Below are positions 19,756 through 27,947 of a stretch of DNA of 64,000 bases, in pieces (the first letter of the stretch is position 1; every line of letters begins with the position of its first letter). The notes under the pieces are model-generated. The model was given only the letters and a program-made list of their open reading frames with translations. It was not told where the DNA came from and did no database searches. The stretch covers positions 310,001 to 374,000 of the forward strand of contig NZ_BMWC01000002.1 in assembly GCF_014651035.1 (NCBI RefSeq). Reading direction: 5' to 3'. Origin of the DNA: Streptomyces lomondensis. Its GTDB lineage: Bacteria > Actinomycetota > Actinomycetes > Streptomycetales > Streptomycetaceae. Made by a program: the position numbers and the translations under genes.

Positions 19756-20874
19756 ATGGAGATTCTCTGGGTCCTGATCGCACTGGTCATGCTGGGCTTC
19801 GTGCTGCTCCCCTTCATGCGGCGCAGGCGCGGTGCGGTCGGGCTGGTCTCGCCCGACCACCCGGACGCCGCGGACCCGGCGAACTACGGCTTCGTCCGCG
19901 AGGAGGAGCTCGACATCCGCATGCCCGGACCCGATCAGGACCTGCTGGACGTCCTGGACGTGGTGCAGCGCACGCAGGACTACCGCGCGGCCCGGCAGCT
20001 CCTCGCGGGCACGGAGACGGAGGGCGAGCGGCGCTGGCAGCGGGTGCAGGCCTTCGCGGGCGCGGCCTCGCTGGAGCTCTCGCAGCGACCCGGCGGGGTG
20101 AGCGAGGCACCGGGCGGGCAGTGGCTGCGGGTGTGGCGGGCCGAGGCGCCCAAGGACGCGGGCGGCGCGGCGGTGCACGCCGAGTTCCTGGTGCAGCAGG
20201 CGTGGCGGACGGCGACGCCCGGGACGGACGAGTTCCGGATCATCATGGAGGAGGCGAAGGCGGCGTGCGGCGAGGCGGCGCTGCTGGCCCCCGGGGACCC
20301 GATCCCGTACATCGTGGAGCTGTCGGTGGCCCGCGGGCTGGGCTATTCCCAGAAGGACTTCGAGCAGCTCTGGCTGAAGATCCTGGACCGCGCCCCGAAC
20401 CACATGGGGGCGCACCTGGCCGCGCTGCACTACTGGTGCGAGAAGTGGCACGGCTCGCGTGACCTGGCCTATTCGTTCGCGGAGGCCGCGGCGGCCCGGG
20501 CCCCCCAGGGCTCCCTCCTGGCGGCGATGCCGCTCTTCGCGGTGTTCGAGCACCTCCCCGAGGTGACCCTGGTCAGCAGCTTCTGGCAGAGCGAGGTCGT
20601 CACGAAGGCGGTGCACGGCGCACTGCACGCGGTGCACTCGGCCCGCCCCGACGACCCGATGCTGGCGCATGTGCGGCACATGCTGGTCTTCTTCCTGGTC
20701 CGCGGCGAGCGCTGGTCCGAGGCCATGAACCAGCTGATACACATCGACGGCCACGTGGGCGCCCTGCCCTGGACCCTGTCGGCCGACCCGGCGGCGGAGT
20801 TCGCGGTGTACCGGGCGCTAGCGGTGGCGGGCTACGAGGCGAACGGCGGCAGCCCGGCGAGCCTGCCCCACTGA
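19756..20874 (+). CDS. Membrane-anchored protein of unknown function with TPR-like fold
   Basis: A 372-aa protein with an N-terminal membrane helix ([20 protein letters not shown]) followed by a basic stop-transfer RRRR and a large soluble, mostly helical domain, probably cytoplasmic. Alternating helices ([57 protein letters not shown]) resemble tetratricopeptide repeats. No catalytic motif is seen. ATG at 19756 begins the helix; no good ribosome site. Divergent from the gamma-synthase gene and upstream of msrA. Confidence 0.8.
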   Translation: MEILWVLIALVMLGFVLLPFMRRRRGAVGLVSPDHPDAADPANYGFVREEELDIRMPGPDQDLLDVLDVVQRTQDYRAARQLLAGTETEGERRWQRVQAFAGAASLELSQRPGGVSEAPGGQWLRVWRAEAPKDAGGAAVHAEFLVQQAWRTATPGTDEFRIIMEEAKAACGEAALLAPGDPIPYIVELSVARGLGYSQKDFEQLWLKILDRAPNHMGAHLAALHYWCEKWHGSRDLAYSFAEAAAARAPQGSLLAAMPLFAVFEHLPEVTLVSSFWQSEVVTKAVHGALHAVHSARPDDPMLAHVRHMLVFFLVRGERWSEAMNQLIHIDGHVGALPWTLSADPAAEFAVYRALAVAGYEANGGSPASLPH

Positions 20875-20908
20875 GGCGCGCCCCGGGCGGGCCAGGGCGG
20901 GGCCCGTA

Positions 20909-20920
20909 CCGGAATTCCGG
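20909..20920. promoter_or_regulatory. 12-bp palindrome upstream of msrA
   Basis: CCGGAATTCCGG is a perfect palindrome 46 nt before the msrA start. It could be an operator; no regulator is known for it. Confidence 0.3.
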
Positions 20921-20966
20921 GAGGTCGCGCCGCGTTGAAGGGGGCGTCGCCCCGATTGGAGACCGC

Positions 20967-21635
20967 ATGTTCCTGCACAGCCGTACGCCCCAGCTGCCGA
21001 CCCCCGAGCAGGCGCTTCCCGGCCGCCCGGAGCCGGCGTTCACGGTCCCCGACCGCCACACCGTCCTCGGCAACCCGCTGCTCGGCCCCTACCCCGAGGG
21101 CCTGGAGACCGCCGACTTCGGCCTGGGCTGCTTCTGGGGCGCCGAGCGCAAGTTCTGGCAGCTTCCGGCCGGTGTGTGGACGACCCTGGTCGGCTACCAG
21201 GGCGGCCACACCGAGAACCCCACGTACGAGGAGGTCTGCTCGGGCCTGACCGGCCACACGGAGGTCGTGCGCGTGGTCTTCGACCCGCGGCAGATCTCCT
21301 ACGAGCGCCTCCTGAAGACGTTCTGGGAGTCCCACGACCCCACGCAGGGCTTCCGCCAGGGCAACGACGTGGGCACGCAGTACCGCTCGGCGATCTACAC
21401 CCACACCCCCGAGCAGGAAGCCACCGCCAAGTCCTCCCGCGCGGCGTACCAGAAGGTCCTCGCGTCCTCCGGCTACGGCGACATCACCACGGAGATCGTC
21501 CCGGCACAGGGCCGCCCCTTCTACCCGGCGGAGGGCTACCACCAGCAGTACCTGGACAAGAACCCGGCGGGCTACTGCGGCATCGGCGGGACGGGCGTGT
21601 CGTGCCCGATCGGCGTGGCCAGGGCCGACGGCTGA
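20967..21635 (+). CDS. msrA: Peptide-methionine (S)-S-oxide reductase MsrA
   Basis: A 222-aa enzyme that reduces methionine-S-sulfoxide in proteins and free Met. The catalytic Cys55 lies in [35 protein letters not shown] and [10 protein letters not shown] are family motifs. C-terminal cysteines in [12 protein letters not shown] are the likely resolving residues. ATG at 20967 follows TTGGAGA. The extra 45 residues before the core match the longer actinobacterial and E. coli-like forms. Confidence 0.96.
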   Translation: MFLHSRTPQLPTPEQALPGRPEPAFTVPDRHTVLGNPLLGPYPEGLETADFGLGCFWGAERKFWQLPAGVWTTLVGYQGGHTENPTYEEVCSGLTGHTEVVRVVFDPRQISYERLLKTFWESHDPTQGFRQGNDVGTQYRSAIYTHTPEQEATAKSSRAAYQKVLASSGYGDITTEIVPAQGRPFYPAEGYHQQYLDKNPAGYCGIGGTGVSCPIGVARADG

Positions 21636-21681
21636 GGGCCGGCAGCGGCACCAGGGTGTCCGGCACGGCTTGAGCACCCAA

Positions 21682-21687
21682 TAGGGT
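21682..21687 (+). promoter_or_regulatory. -10 element, leaderless start of the AI-2E family gene
   Basis: TAGGGT ends 6 nt before the GTG at 21694 and no Shine-Dalgarno sequence is present. Confidence 0.5.
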
Positions 21688-21693
21688 GCCTCC

Positions 21694-22827
21694 GTGACTG
21701 CGCCCCTGAGTTCCTCCAGATCCCGTGCCGCGCTGCGTGTATCCGCGCGCGTTTCGGCCGAGTTGCTGCTGGTGTTGGCCGGACTGGCCGTTGCTCTGTG
21801 GTTGTTGGGCCGGATGTGGTCCGTGGTGTGGCCGCTCGTGGTCGGGCTGCTGCTGACCACGCTGACCTGGCCGCTGGCCCGGTTCCTGCGGCGTCGCGGG
21901 TGGCCGCCCGCGCTCGCCGCGTCGGTGGTGACGGTGCTGTTCCTGCTGGTCGCCGTGGGCGTCGTGGCGTTGATCGCCGTGCCGGTGGCGTCCCAGTCGG
22001 GTGAGCTGACCGACGGGGTGGTGGAGGGCATCCAGCGGCTGCGCGAGTGGGCCGCCGGGCCGCCGTTGAACATCGGGGACGCGCAGATCAACAAGGCCTT
22101 CGACAGCGCGGTCTCCCGCGCTCAGGAGGGCCTGGGCAGCATGGTGGGCGCGGTCGTCACGGGCGTGAGCACCGTGGTGAACGGCGTCGTCACCGCCGTC
22201 CTGGCCCTCTTCCTGATGTTCTTCTTCCTCAAGGACGGCCCGCGGTTCCTGCCCTGGCTCGGCCGTCAGCTGCCCGGCCGGCTCGCCACCGACGTCCCGA
22301 CCGTGTTCGCGCGCGGCTGGGCCACGCTGGGTGCCTTCGTGCGTTCCCAGGCGGCTGTCGGCCTGCTGGACGCCGTGCTGATCGGCCTGGGGCTGTGGGT
22401 CCTGGGGGTACCGCTGGTGCTTCCCCTGGCGGTGCTGACCTTCGTCTCCGCGTTCGTGCCGATCATCGGCGCGCTGTTCGCCGGCTTCGTCGCGGTCCTC
22501 ATCGCGCTGGTCTCCAACGGCCTGACGGACGCGCTGCTCGTGCTGGCCATCATCGTCGTGGTGCAGCAACTTGAGGGGAACGTCTTCCAGCCCATGATCC
22601 AGAGCCGGGGGCTCGGCCTCCACGCGGCCGTGGTGCTGCTGGCGGTGACGCTGGGCGGCAGTCTCGCCGGCATCGTGGGCAGCCTGCTCGCCGTACCCGT
22701 CGCCGCGCTGATCGCCGTGGTCTGGAATTACGTGCGCGAGCAACTCGTCGTCCCGCGACCCGAGGAACCGGGCCCCGGTGATCCGGGCCCCGACGAGCCG
22801 GCCACCGGCGCCCCGGTCCCGTCGTAA
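21694..22827 (+). CDS. AI-2E family transporter
   Basis: A 377-aa polytopic membrane protein. It has two to three N-terminal helices, a periplasmic-like helical region (about 95-150), then the conserved C-terminal block [54 protein letters not shown] and [12 protein letters not shown] typical of the AI-2E exporter (TqsA/PerM) family. The last 30 residues are a Pro/Gly/Asp-rich tail. Substrates of actinobacterial members are unknown; some family members act as Na+/H+ antiporters. Ends 320 nt before the next gene. Confidence 0.92.
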   Translation: MTAPLSSSRSRAALRVSARVSAELLLVLAGLAVALWLLGRMWSVVWPLVVGLLLTTLTWPLARFLRRRGWPPALAASVVTVLFLLVAVGVVALIAVPVASQSGELTDGVVEGIQRLREWAAGPPLNIGDAQINKAFDSAVSRAQEGLGSMVGAVVTGVSTVVNGVVTAVLALFLMFFFLKDGPRFLPWLGRQLPGRLATDVPTVFARGWATLGAFVRSQAAVGLLDAVLIGLGLWVLGVPLVLPLAVLTFVSAFVPIIGALFAGFVAVLIALVSNGLTDALLVLAIIVVVQQLEGNVFQPMIQSRGLGLHAAVVLLAVTLGGSLAGIVGSLLAVPVAALIAVVWNYVREQLVVPRPEEPGPGDPGPDEPATGAPVPS

Positions 22828-22913
22828 GAAACCGGCGCACGAACGGCACCCCCGCCCAGGCCGCGGGACACCGCCCAGGTCGCCGGGCCTCCTAGGTCGC
22901 GCACCCCCCAAGT

Positions 22914-22946
22914 CACGGCGCCCCGCCCAGGTCGCGGGGCGCCGTG
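22914..22946 (+). terminator. Terminator hairpin after the AI-2E family gene
   Basis: A perfect 12-bp stem (22914-22925 with 22935-22946) and a 9-nt loop. Confidence 0.7.
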
Positions 22947-23011
22947 TCGTCGCCGCGTCGCCCGTGCGCCGGATCCGCCGCGGGCCGTGGCCGCCGCGCA
23001 GCCTCCTACCC

Positions 23012-23119
23012 GCAAAGACCCGTAACCCCTGCCGGCAGGCAAAGCCCCGTACCCCCTGCTGCCCGGCAAAGCCCCGTAACCCACCCCTGCCCGCAAAGAC
23101 CCATAACCCCGGCGGAAGC
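23012..23119 (+). repeat. 27-nt tandem repeat, four units
   Basis: GCAAAGMCCCRTA-type units begin at exactly 23012, 23039, 23066 and 23093. They end just upstream of the -10 at 23134, so they occupy the place of an upstream control region. Confidence 0.75.
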
Positions 23120-23133
23120 GGTTCCTCCCGCCA

Positions 23134-23139
23134 TACGCT
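23134..23139 (+). promoter_or_regulatory. -10 element, leaderless start of the secreted DUF5829-like gene
   Basis: TACGCT ends 7 nt before the ATG at 23147; no ribosome site. Confidence 0.5.
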
Positions 23140-23146
23140 CCCTCCC

Positions 23147-24094
23147 ATGGTTCTCAGCCGAGCGTTACAGGTGATCATGGTCGTCGCCCTGGCCCTCGCG
23201 GGGGCGGTCCAGGGCACAGCTCACGCCGGGGAGCGCGGGCCGGCGGACGGACGGCAGCTGCTGTTCTACAACCACGCCTACGGCGTGCTCGACCGCGAGA
23301 CCGCCGACGCCATCGAGCACTCCTCCTACCTGCGCGACTTCGCGAACTTCCAGGTCCGCACCACGACCGGCTCCGGCGGGCAGACCTGGACCGGCCGCTA
23401 TCTGATGGGCCGCGAGACCTACGTCGAACTGTTCGGCGTGGGCGATCTGCCCGGCCAGGACGGCACCCTCGGCTCCGCCGGCCTGGGCGTGTCGACCGAG
23501 CGGGCCGGGGACCTGGCCGCGGTGACCGAGCGCCTGCGGCAGCAGGGCGTCACCGACCCGATCGAGTTCCGGCAGACGCGCGACTTCGGTGACGGCGCCC
23601 CCGTGCCGTGGTTCGACGCCGTCTTCACCACCGGCCAGTACGACCGGTTCGGCGCCTGGGGCATGGAGTACCGGCCGGAGTACTTCGCCGACCCGCGCAG
23701 CAACACCGAGCCCGCCGCACACCCCGGTGACGTGGGCCGGGAGCGCTACCTGTCCGACGCCTACCGCGACCACCTGATGCGGGACGTGACCGGCATCCGC
23801 CTCGCGGTGACCGCGCGGGACCTCGCCAACACGGTGCCGTTGCTGAAGGCCGGCGGGTTCGCCGTCCGTTCGCTGCCGGGCGGAGGCGTCCTCGCGAAGG
23901 GCGGTGGCACCACACTGCGCTTCGACGCCGTGCCCGTCGACCAGGTGGGTCTGCAGCAGGTCGAGATGGTGCTGAACCGGCCGGTGCCGGACCGGCACGT
24001 GGAGCGGATCGGCCACTCGGACCTCGTCGTCGGCCCGGGGTCCCGCGCGGTGTGGACCTTCGGGGGCCAGGACCGGCCGAGCGCCTCCGGGTAA
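23147..24094 (+). CDS. Secreted DUF5829-like protein
   Basis: A 315-aa protein with a signal peptide (VLSRALQVIMVVALALAGAVQGTAHA, cleavage near residue 27). The mature part has two pseudo-repeats of a VOC-like beta-alpha fold (FYNHAYGVLDRETADAI, GRYLMGRETYVELFGVGD, later GIRLAVTARDLANTVPLLKAGGF). This layout matches actinobacterial proteins I know as DUF5829; no enzyme activity is established. The metal-site histidines of true glyoxalases are not obvious. Probably leaderless. It ends 3 nt before the convergent reductase stop. Confidence 0.75.
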   Translation: MVLSRALQVIMVVALALAGAVQGTAHAGERGPADGRQLLFYNHAYGVLDRETADAIEHSSYLRDFANFQVRTTTGSGGQTWTGRYLMGRETYVELFGVGDLPGQDGTLGSAGLGVSTERAGDLAAVTERLRQQGVTDPIEFRQTRDFGDGAPVPWFDAVFTTGQYDRFGAWGMEYRPEYFADPRSNTEPAAHPGDVGRERYLSDAYRDHLMRDVTGIRLAVTARDLANTVPLLKAGGFAVRSLPGGGVLAKGGGTTLRFDAVPVDQVGLQQVEMVLNRPVPDRHVERIGHSDLVVGPGSRAVWTFGGQDRPSASG

Positions 24095-24097
24095 GGC

Positions 24098-24859
24098 CTA
24101 GCCGAGCCTCTCCGCCAGGAACTCCTCCCAGGTCCGCTTCCCCGCCTCGGCCCCCTCCAGCGTCAGGTTCGCCCCGGCCCGGTACGCCCGCCCCGCCTTC
24201 CCTGGGATACGGACGGGCAGCATGGGGCGGCGCCTGCCGCGCAGGCGGAGGTAGGGGCGGGCCAGGGCGGCGAGGTCGTGGACGTGCGGGCCGGTCAGGT
24301 CCGGGACCAGGCCGGCCGGGGCGCCGAGGGCCAGCTCCGCGAGGCGGGCCGCGACCTCGCGGGAGTCCACCGGCTGGAGCCGGAGACCGCCGGGGACCGG
24401 GAACACCGGCAGCTTCGCCAGCTTCTCGACCATGGTCAGCGTGAGGTCGTGGAACTGGGCGGCGCGCAGGGTCGTCCACGGGATGCCCGATTCCGCGACG
24501 GCCCGCTCCGACTCCAGCTTCGTGCGCATCCAGGCCAGCGGGACCCGGTCCGCGCCGATGACCGAGATGTAGACCAGGTGCCGTACGCCGGCCCGGGACG
24601 CGGCGCGCACCAGGGTGCGGGTCGCCTCGTCGTCGCCCTTGGGGCCGCCCGCGAGGTGCAGCACGGTCTCCGCGCCCTCGACGGCGGCCGCCACGCCCTC
24701 GTCCTTCAGCAGGTCGCCGGTGACGTACGCGATGCCGTCCGCGGCCGGGCGCGGGCTCCGGCTGAGGATCCGCACCTCGTGGCCGGACGCGCGCAGCAGG
24801 GGGACGACGTGGCCGCCCAGGGTGCCCGTGCCGCCGGTGACCAGGATCGGTGATGTCAT
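24098..24859 (-). CDS. NAD(P)-binding protein, NmrA/atypical SDR type
   Basis: A 253-aa Rossmann protein: ILVTGGTGTLGGHVV is the dinucleotide loop, followed by VRILSRSPRP and YVTGDL. An HLVYISVIGADRVPLAWMRTKLESE stretch resembles atypical SDRs. There is no classic YxxxK catalytic pair, so a reductase or redox-sensing role is uncertain. ATG follows GGGGAGCGAGTC, a good ribosome site. Same strand as the VOC gene downstream in coordinate, 114 nt apart. Confidence 0.88.
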   Translation of the reverse strand: MTSPILVTGGTGTLGGHVVPLLRASGHEVRILSRSPRPAADGIAYVTGDLLKDEGVAAAVEGAETVLHLAGGPKGDDEATRTLVRAASRAGVRHLVYISVIGADRVPLAWMRTKLESERAVAESGIPWTTLRAAQFHDLTLTMVEKLAKLPVFPVPGGLRLQPVDSREVAARLAELALGAPAGLVPDLTGPHVHDLAALARPYLRLRGRRRPMLPVRIPGKAGRAYRAGANLTLEGAEAGKRTWEEFLAERLG

Positions 24860-24973
24860 GACTCGCTCCCCGGCTCTTCGCCTTGTGATGTCGCCTTCGC
24901 CGGTATGACGGGCAGCGGCGCGAAGGTGTGACGAGCCGGGGGCACGAAGGTTCGACGAGCGGGGCGTGAGGGA

Positions 24974-25357
24974 TCAGCCGCCGCTGCCGTACGGCCTCGT
25001 GATGATCTCCAGGCGGTGGCCGTCGGGGTCGTCGAAGTACGCGCCGCGGCCGCCGTCGTTGTGGTTGATCTCGCCGGGACGGCTGTGGAACGGGTCCGCC
25101 CAGTACGTCAGACCGGCCTCCTGGATGCGGGCGAAGATCTCGTCGAACTCCTCCTCCGAGACGAGGAAGGCGTAGTGCTGCGGCGTGATGGCGCCGGGGC
25201 TGTCCATGAAGTCGAGCGTCACGCCGTTGGAGATCTCGACCGGGAGGAACGGTCCGTAGGGCGGGCTCACGTCGAGCCCCAGGATGTCGGCGAGGAACCG
25301 GGCCGAGGCGCGCTTGTCGTGCGCGGCGACGATGGTGTGGTTCAGCTGCACGGTCAT
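24974..25357 (-). CDS. VOC family (glyoxalase/dioxygenase-like) protein
   Basis: A 127-aa protein of one VOC module pair: LNHTIVAAHDKRASARFLADILGL, HYAFLVSEEEFDEIFARI and GRGAYFDDPDGHRLEIITRP. His7, and the Glu of LEIIT, sit where metal ligands lie in the family. Substrate unknown. ATG at 25357 follows GGAGGGGAGG. Confidence 0.9.
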   Translation of the reverse strand: MTVQLNHTIVAAHDKRASARFLADILGLDVSPPYGPFLPVEISNGVTLDFMDSPGAITPQHYAFLVSEEEFDEIFARIQEAGLTYWADPFHSRPGEINHNDGGRGAYFDDPDGHRLEIITRPYGSGG

Positions 25358-25419
25358 GGTGGGCCTCCCCTCCCGACCCACGATACGGCCGTACCGGCGG
25401 TGGCCGCCCGGACGACGCC

Positions 25420-25448
25420 GAGGGCCCCGGCACACGGCCGGGGCCCTC
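25420..25448 (-). terminator. Terminator hairpin after the alcohol dehydrogenase gene
   Basis: A perfect 12-bp stem (25420-25431 with 25437-25448) and a 5-nt loop, immediately downstream of the dehydrogenase on the minus strand. Confidence 0.75.
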
Positions 25449-25462
25449 ACCGGGGATACGGA

Positions 25463-26503
25463 TCAGATCGTCGCCGTGTCGATCACGAACCGGTACCGCA
25501 CGTCACTGGCGAGCACCCGCTCGTACGCCTCGTTGATCTGGTCGCCGCGGATCAGCTCGATCTCGGCGCCGAGGCCGTGCTCGGCGCAGAAGTCCAGCAT
25601 CTCCTGGGTCTCCGCGATGCCGCCGATCATGGAACCGGCGAGGGTCTTGCCGCCGCCGATCACCGAGAAGAGGTTGAGGGAGATCGGCTCCTCGGGGGCG
25701 CCGACGTTGGCCAGCGTGCCCTCGGTCTTCAGCAGTGACAGGTAGGCGCCGAAGTCCAGCGGGGCCGAGACCGTGGAGACGATCAGGTCGAAGGTGCCGG
25801 CCAGCTCCTCGAAGGTCTTCGGGTCGCTGGTGGCGTAGTAGTGGTCGGCGCCCAGCTTCAGGCCGTCCTCCTGCTTGCGCAGGGACTGCGACAGCACGGT
25901 CACCTCGGCGCCGAGCGCGTGCGCGATCTTCACGCCCATGTGGCCGAGGCCGCCCAGGCCGACGATCGCGACCTTCTTGCCGGGGCCGGCGCCGAAGCGC
26001 CTGAGCGGCGAGTAGAGGGTGATGCCGGCGCACAGCAGCGGCGCGGCGACGTCGAGGGAGAGGCCGTCGGGGATGCGGACGACGAAGTTCTCGTCGACGA
26101 CGACCTTCTGCGAGTAGCCGCCGTAGGTGGGCTCGCCGTCCTTGCCGATGCCGTTGTAGGTCGGGACGTTGCCCTGGACGCAGTACTGCTCGCGGCCGGC
26201 CTTGCAGTTCTCGCACTCGCGGCAGGAGTCGACCATGCAGCCGACGCCCACGCGGTCGCCGACGGCGAACTTCGTGACGCCCGGACCGACCTCGGAGACG
26301 ACACCGGCGATCTCGTGGCCGGGGACCATCGGGAAGATCGCCTCGCCCCAGCCCTCGCGGGCCTGGTGGATGTCGGAGTGGCAGATGCCGGCGAACTTGA
26401 TGTCGATCAGGACGTCGAACTCGCCGACCTGGCGGCGCTCGATGGTGGTGCGCTCCAGCGGAGCCTTGGGCGCGGGGGCGGCGTACGCAGCAACAGTGGT
26501 CAT
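25463..26503 (-). CDS. Zinc-dependent NAD(P) alcohol dehydrogenase (cinnamyl/YahK type)
   Basis: A 346-aa medium-chain dehydrogenase/aldehyde reductase. Catalytic zinc ligands are in AGICHSD and PGHEIAG. The structural zinc has four Cys in [16 protein letters not shown]. The cofactor loop [17 protein letters not shown], followed by SQS rather than an acidic residue, suggests NADPH. ATG at 26503 follows AGGAG. Divergent from a MmyB-like regulator with shared operator half-sites. Such regulators often flank dehydrogenases in actinomycetes, so it is a likely regulatory target. Confidence 0.93.
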   Translation of the reverse strand: MTTVAAYAAPAPKAPLERTTIERRQVGEFDVLIDIKFAGICHSDIHQAREGWGEAIFPMVPGHEIAGVVSEVGPGVTKFAVGDRVGVGCMVDSCRECENCKAGREQYCVQGNVPTYNGIGKDGEPTYGGYSQKVVVDENFVVRIPDGLSLDVAAPLLCAGITLYSPLRRFGAGPGKKVAIVGLGGLGHMGVKIAHALGAEVTVLSQSLRKQEDGLKLGADHYYATSDPKTFEELAGTFDLIVSTVSAPLDFGAYLSLLKTEGTLANVGAPEEPISLNLFSVIGGGKTLAGSMIGGIAETQEMLDFCAEHGLGAEIELIRGDQINEAYERVLASDVRYRFVIDTATI

Positions 26504-26616
26504 GCCGGGGGTTCTCCTAGCAGGGTCTTCGTGCCCGGCTGCCTTCGGGATGTTCTGACCGGGCACGATCACCAGCGTGCGGGATGTCCGGGCGCTCACC
26601 CAGACCACGGTTCTGC

Positions 26617-26664
26617 GTACGCACAGCGTGCGTACCACTGGCGGGGTCAGGCTCGTGTGCGTAC
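26617..26664. promoter_or_regulatory. Three half-sites of a divergent operator
   Basis: GTACGCAC-AGC-GTGCGTAC is a perfect inverted repeat (26617-26635). A third half-site GTGCGTAC lies at 26657-26664, 20 nt before the regulator start. It is a likely binding site for the adjacent XRE/MmyB-like protein. Confidence 0.6.
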
Positions 26665-26684
26665 GACCGTGAATACTGGAGGGC

Positions 26685-27602
26685 ATGGACGTACAGCCCG
26701 AACCCGCACGGACAGCCGGTGGCGGCCTGGATCCGCGTGCCGAGCTCAGCGAGTTCCTGCGCACCCGGCGGGCCCGGCTGAAGCCGGAGGACGTGGGGCT
26801 GCCCGACTTCGGGCGGCGGCGCGTGCCGGGACTGCGCCGCGAGGAGCTGGCGCAGCTGGCCGGGGTGTCCGTGGCGTACTACACACGGCTGGAGCAGGGC
26901 AACGGGCGCAACGTCTCGGCGGAGGTGCTGGACGCCATCGCGCGCGCCCTGCGGCTGTCCGGCGCCGAGCACGCGCATCTGATGCACCTGGCGAAGCCGA
27001 AGCAGCACAAGAAGAAGTCGGTGGCGCGCAGCCAACAGGTGCGGCCGGCGCTGCGGCATCTGCTGGACTCGATCGACAGCGTCCCGGCGTACGTCGTCGG
27101 GCGCCGCTCGGACGTCCTGGCCTGGAACCGGATGGCCGCGGCCCTCTTCGGCGACTGGGCGGAGCTGCCGGCCCAGGAGCGCAACTGGGCGCGGCTGGTG
27201 TTCCTCAGGCCCGAGTACCGCGAGCTGTTCGTCGAGTGGGACCGGAAGGCCTCCGACATCGTCGGCTATCTGCGCATGGACGCGGGCTGCCATCCGGACG
27301 ACCCGCAGCTGTCCGCCCTGGTGGGCGAACTCTCCGTGAAGAGCGAGGAGTTCCGCCGGCTGTGGGCCGCGCACGACGTCAAGGAGAAGAGCTACGGCGT
27401 CAAACGCCTGCGCCACCCCCTGGTCGGCGACCTGACCCTGTCCTTCGAGACGTTCCGCCTGGTCGACGATGCCGAGCAGTCCCTGATCACGTACCACGCG
27501 GAGCCGGACTCCCCATCGGCGGAGGCCCTGCGGCTGCTGGCGAGCTGGGGGGCGGACGCGCTGCGCTCGGGCACCGGGGCGTCATCCGCCCCGCCGGCCT
27601 GA
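26685..27602 (+). CDS. XRE family regulator with MmyB-like ligand-binding domain
   Basis: A 305-aa protein. The N-terminal helix-turn-helix (about 20-95) reads [49 protein letters not shown]. The C-terminal domain (about 115-290) has the PAS-like MmyB layout ([57 protein letters not shown]), which binds fatty-acid-like ligands in characterised relatives. ATG at 26685 follows TGGAGGG. It probably represses itself and the divergent dehydrogenase gene. Confidence 0.93.
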   Translation: MDVQPEPARTAGGGLDPRAELSEFLRTRRARLKPEDVGLPDFGRRRVPGLRREELAQLAGVSVAYYTRLEQGNGRNVSAEVLDAIARALRLSGAEHAHLMHLAKPKQHKKKSVARSQQVRPALRHLLDSIDSVPAYVVGRRSDVLAWNRMAAALFGDWAELPAQERNWARLVFLRPEYRELFVEWDRKASDIVGYLRMDAGCHPDDPQLSALVGELSVKSEEFRRLWAAHDVKEKSYGVKRLRHPLVGDLTLSFETFRLVDDAEQSLITYHAEPDSPSAEALRLLASWGADALRSGTGASSAPPA

Positions 27603-27622
27603 CAGACTCCGCCGCCCGCCGC

Positions 27623-27862
27623 TCACCCCTGGTACGGCGGAGCCGCGCCCCACGTCCACGTGGGCACCGCCTGCTCCGCCGGAGGCTTCGCGCCCGGGCT
27701 CGAGAAGTGGACGGCGAGTCGGGTCCCCCACTCCACGTACGCCAGGAACGCCGAGCGGAACTCCGCGTCGGTGGGCAGGCCCGCCTCGTCCGCTCGGGGC
27801 CGAGCCCCGCGAACACCGGTGCCAGGAGGTCGTCCTTCAGCACCTCGTAGTCGACGCAGTGT
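27623..27862 (-). pseudogene. Remnant of a group II truncated haemoglobin gene
   Basis: On the minus strand one frame encodes VLKDDLLAPVFAGLGPE, the early-helix motif of truncated haemoglobins. After a frame change near 27795, a second frame encodes ADEAGLPTDAEFRSAFLAY followed by VEWGTRLAVHFSSPGA and the usual WTWGAAPPYQG end. The middle of the globin, about 50-60 residues including the proximal haem-binding His, is absent, and so is the N-terminus. The fragment sits between the XRE gene and the subtilase terminator and has no ribosome site. Most simply, a gene that lost its core by deletion and then shifted frame. Confidence 0.65.
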
Positions 27863-27890
27863 GTGGGCCGTCATGGGCCCACAGAAGCAC

Positions 27891-27929
27891 GAACCGCCCG
27901 CCGGAAGCTTCTCTTCCGGCGGGCGGTTC
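27891..27929 (-). terminator. Strong terminator of the subtilase gene
   Basis: A perfect 17-bp stem (27891-27907 with 27913-27929) and a 5-nt loop, 19 nt beyond the stop codon. Confidence 0.85.
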
Positions 27930-27947
27930 GCTAACGGGCGCTACGGA

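Larger units (their letters stand above)
22828..23146. other. 319-nt intergenic region: degenerate repeats, terminator, 27-nt array
   Basis: No gene is seen. The first half has imperfect copies of CGCCCAGGTCGC (about 22853-22935) and a strong hairpin. The second half has four 27-nt repeats that stop 15 nt before the -10 of the next gene. Confidence 0.7.

Noticed and set aside
17998..20754. 918-codon minus-strand frame over the gamma-synthase gene and its neighbours
   Set aside because: Wrong frame for the PLP enzyme. Composition is that of a GC shadow.
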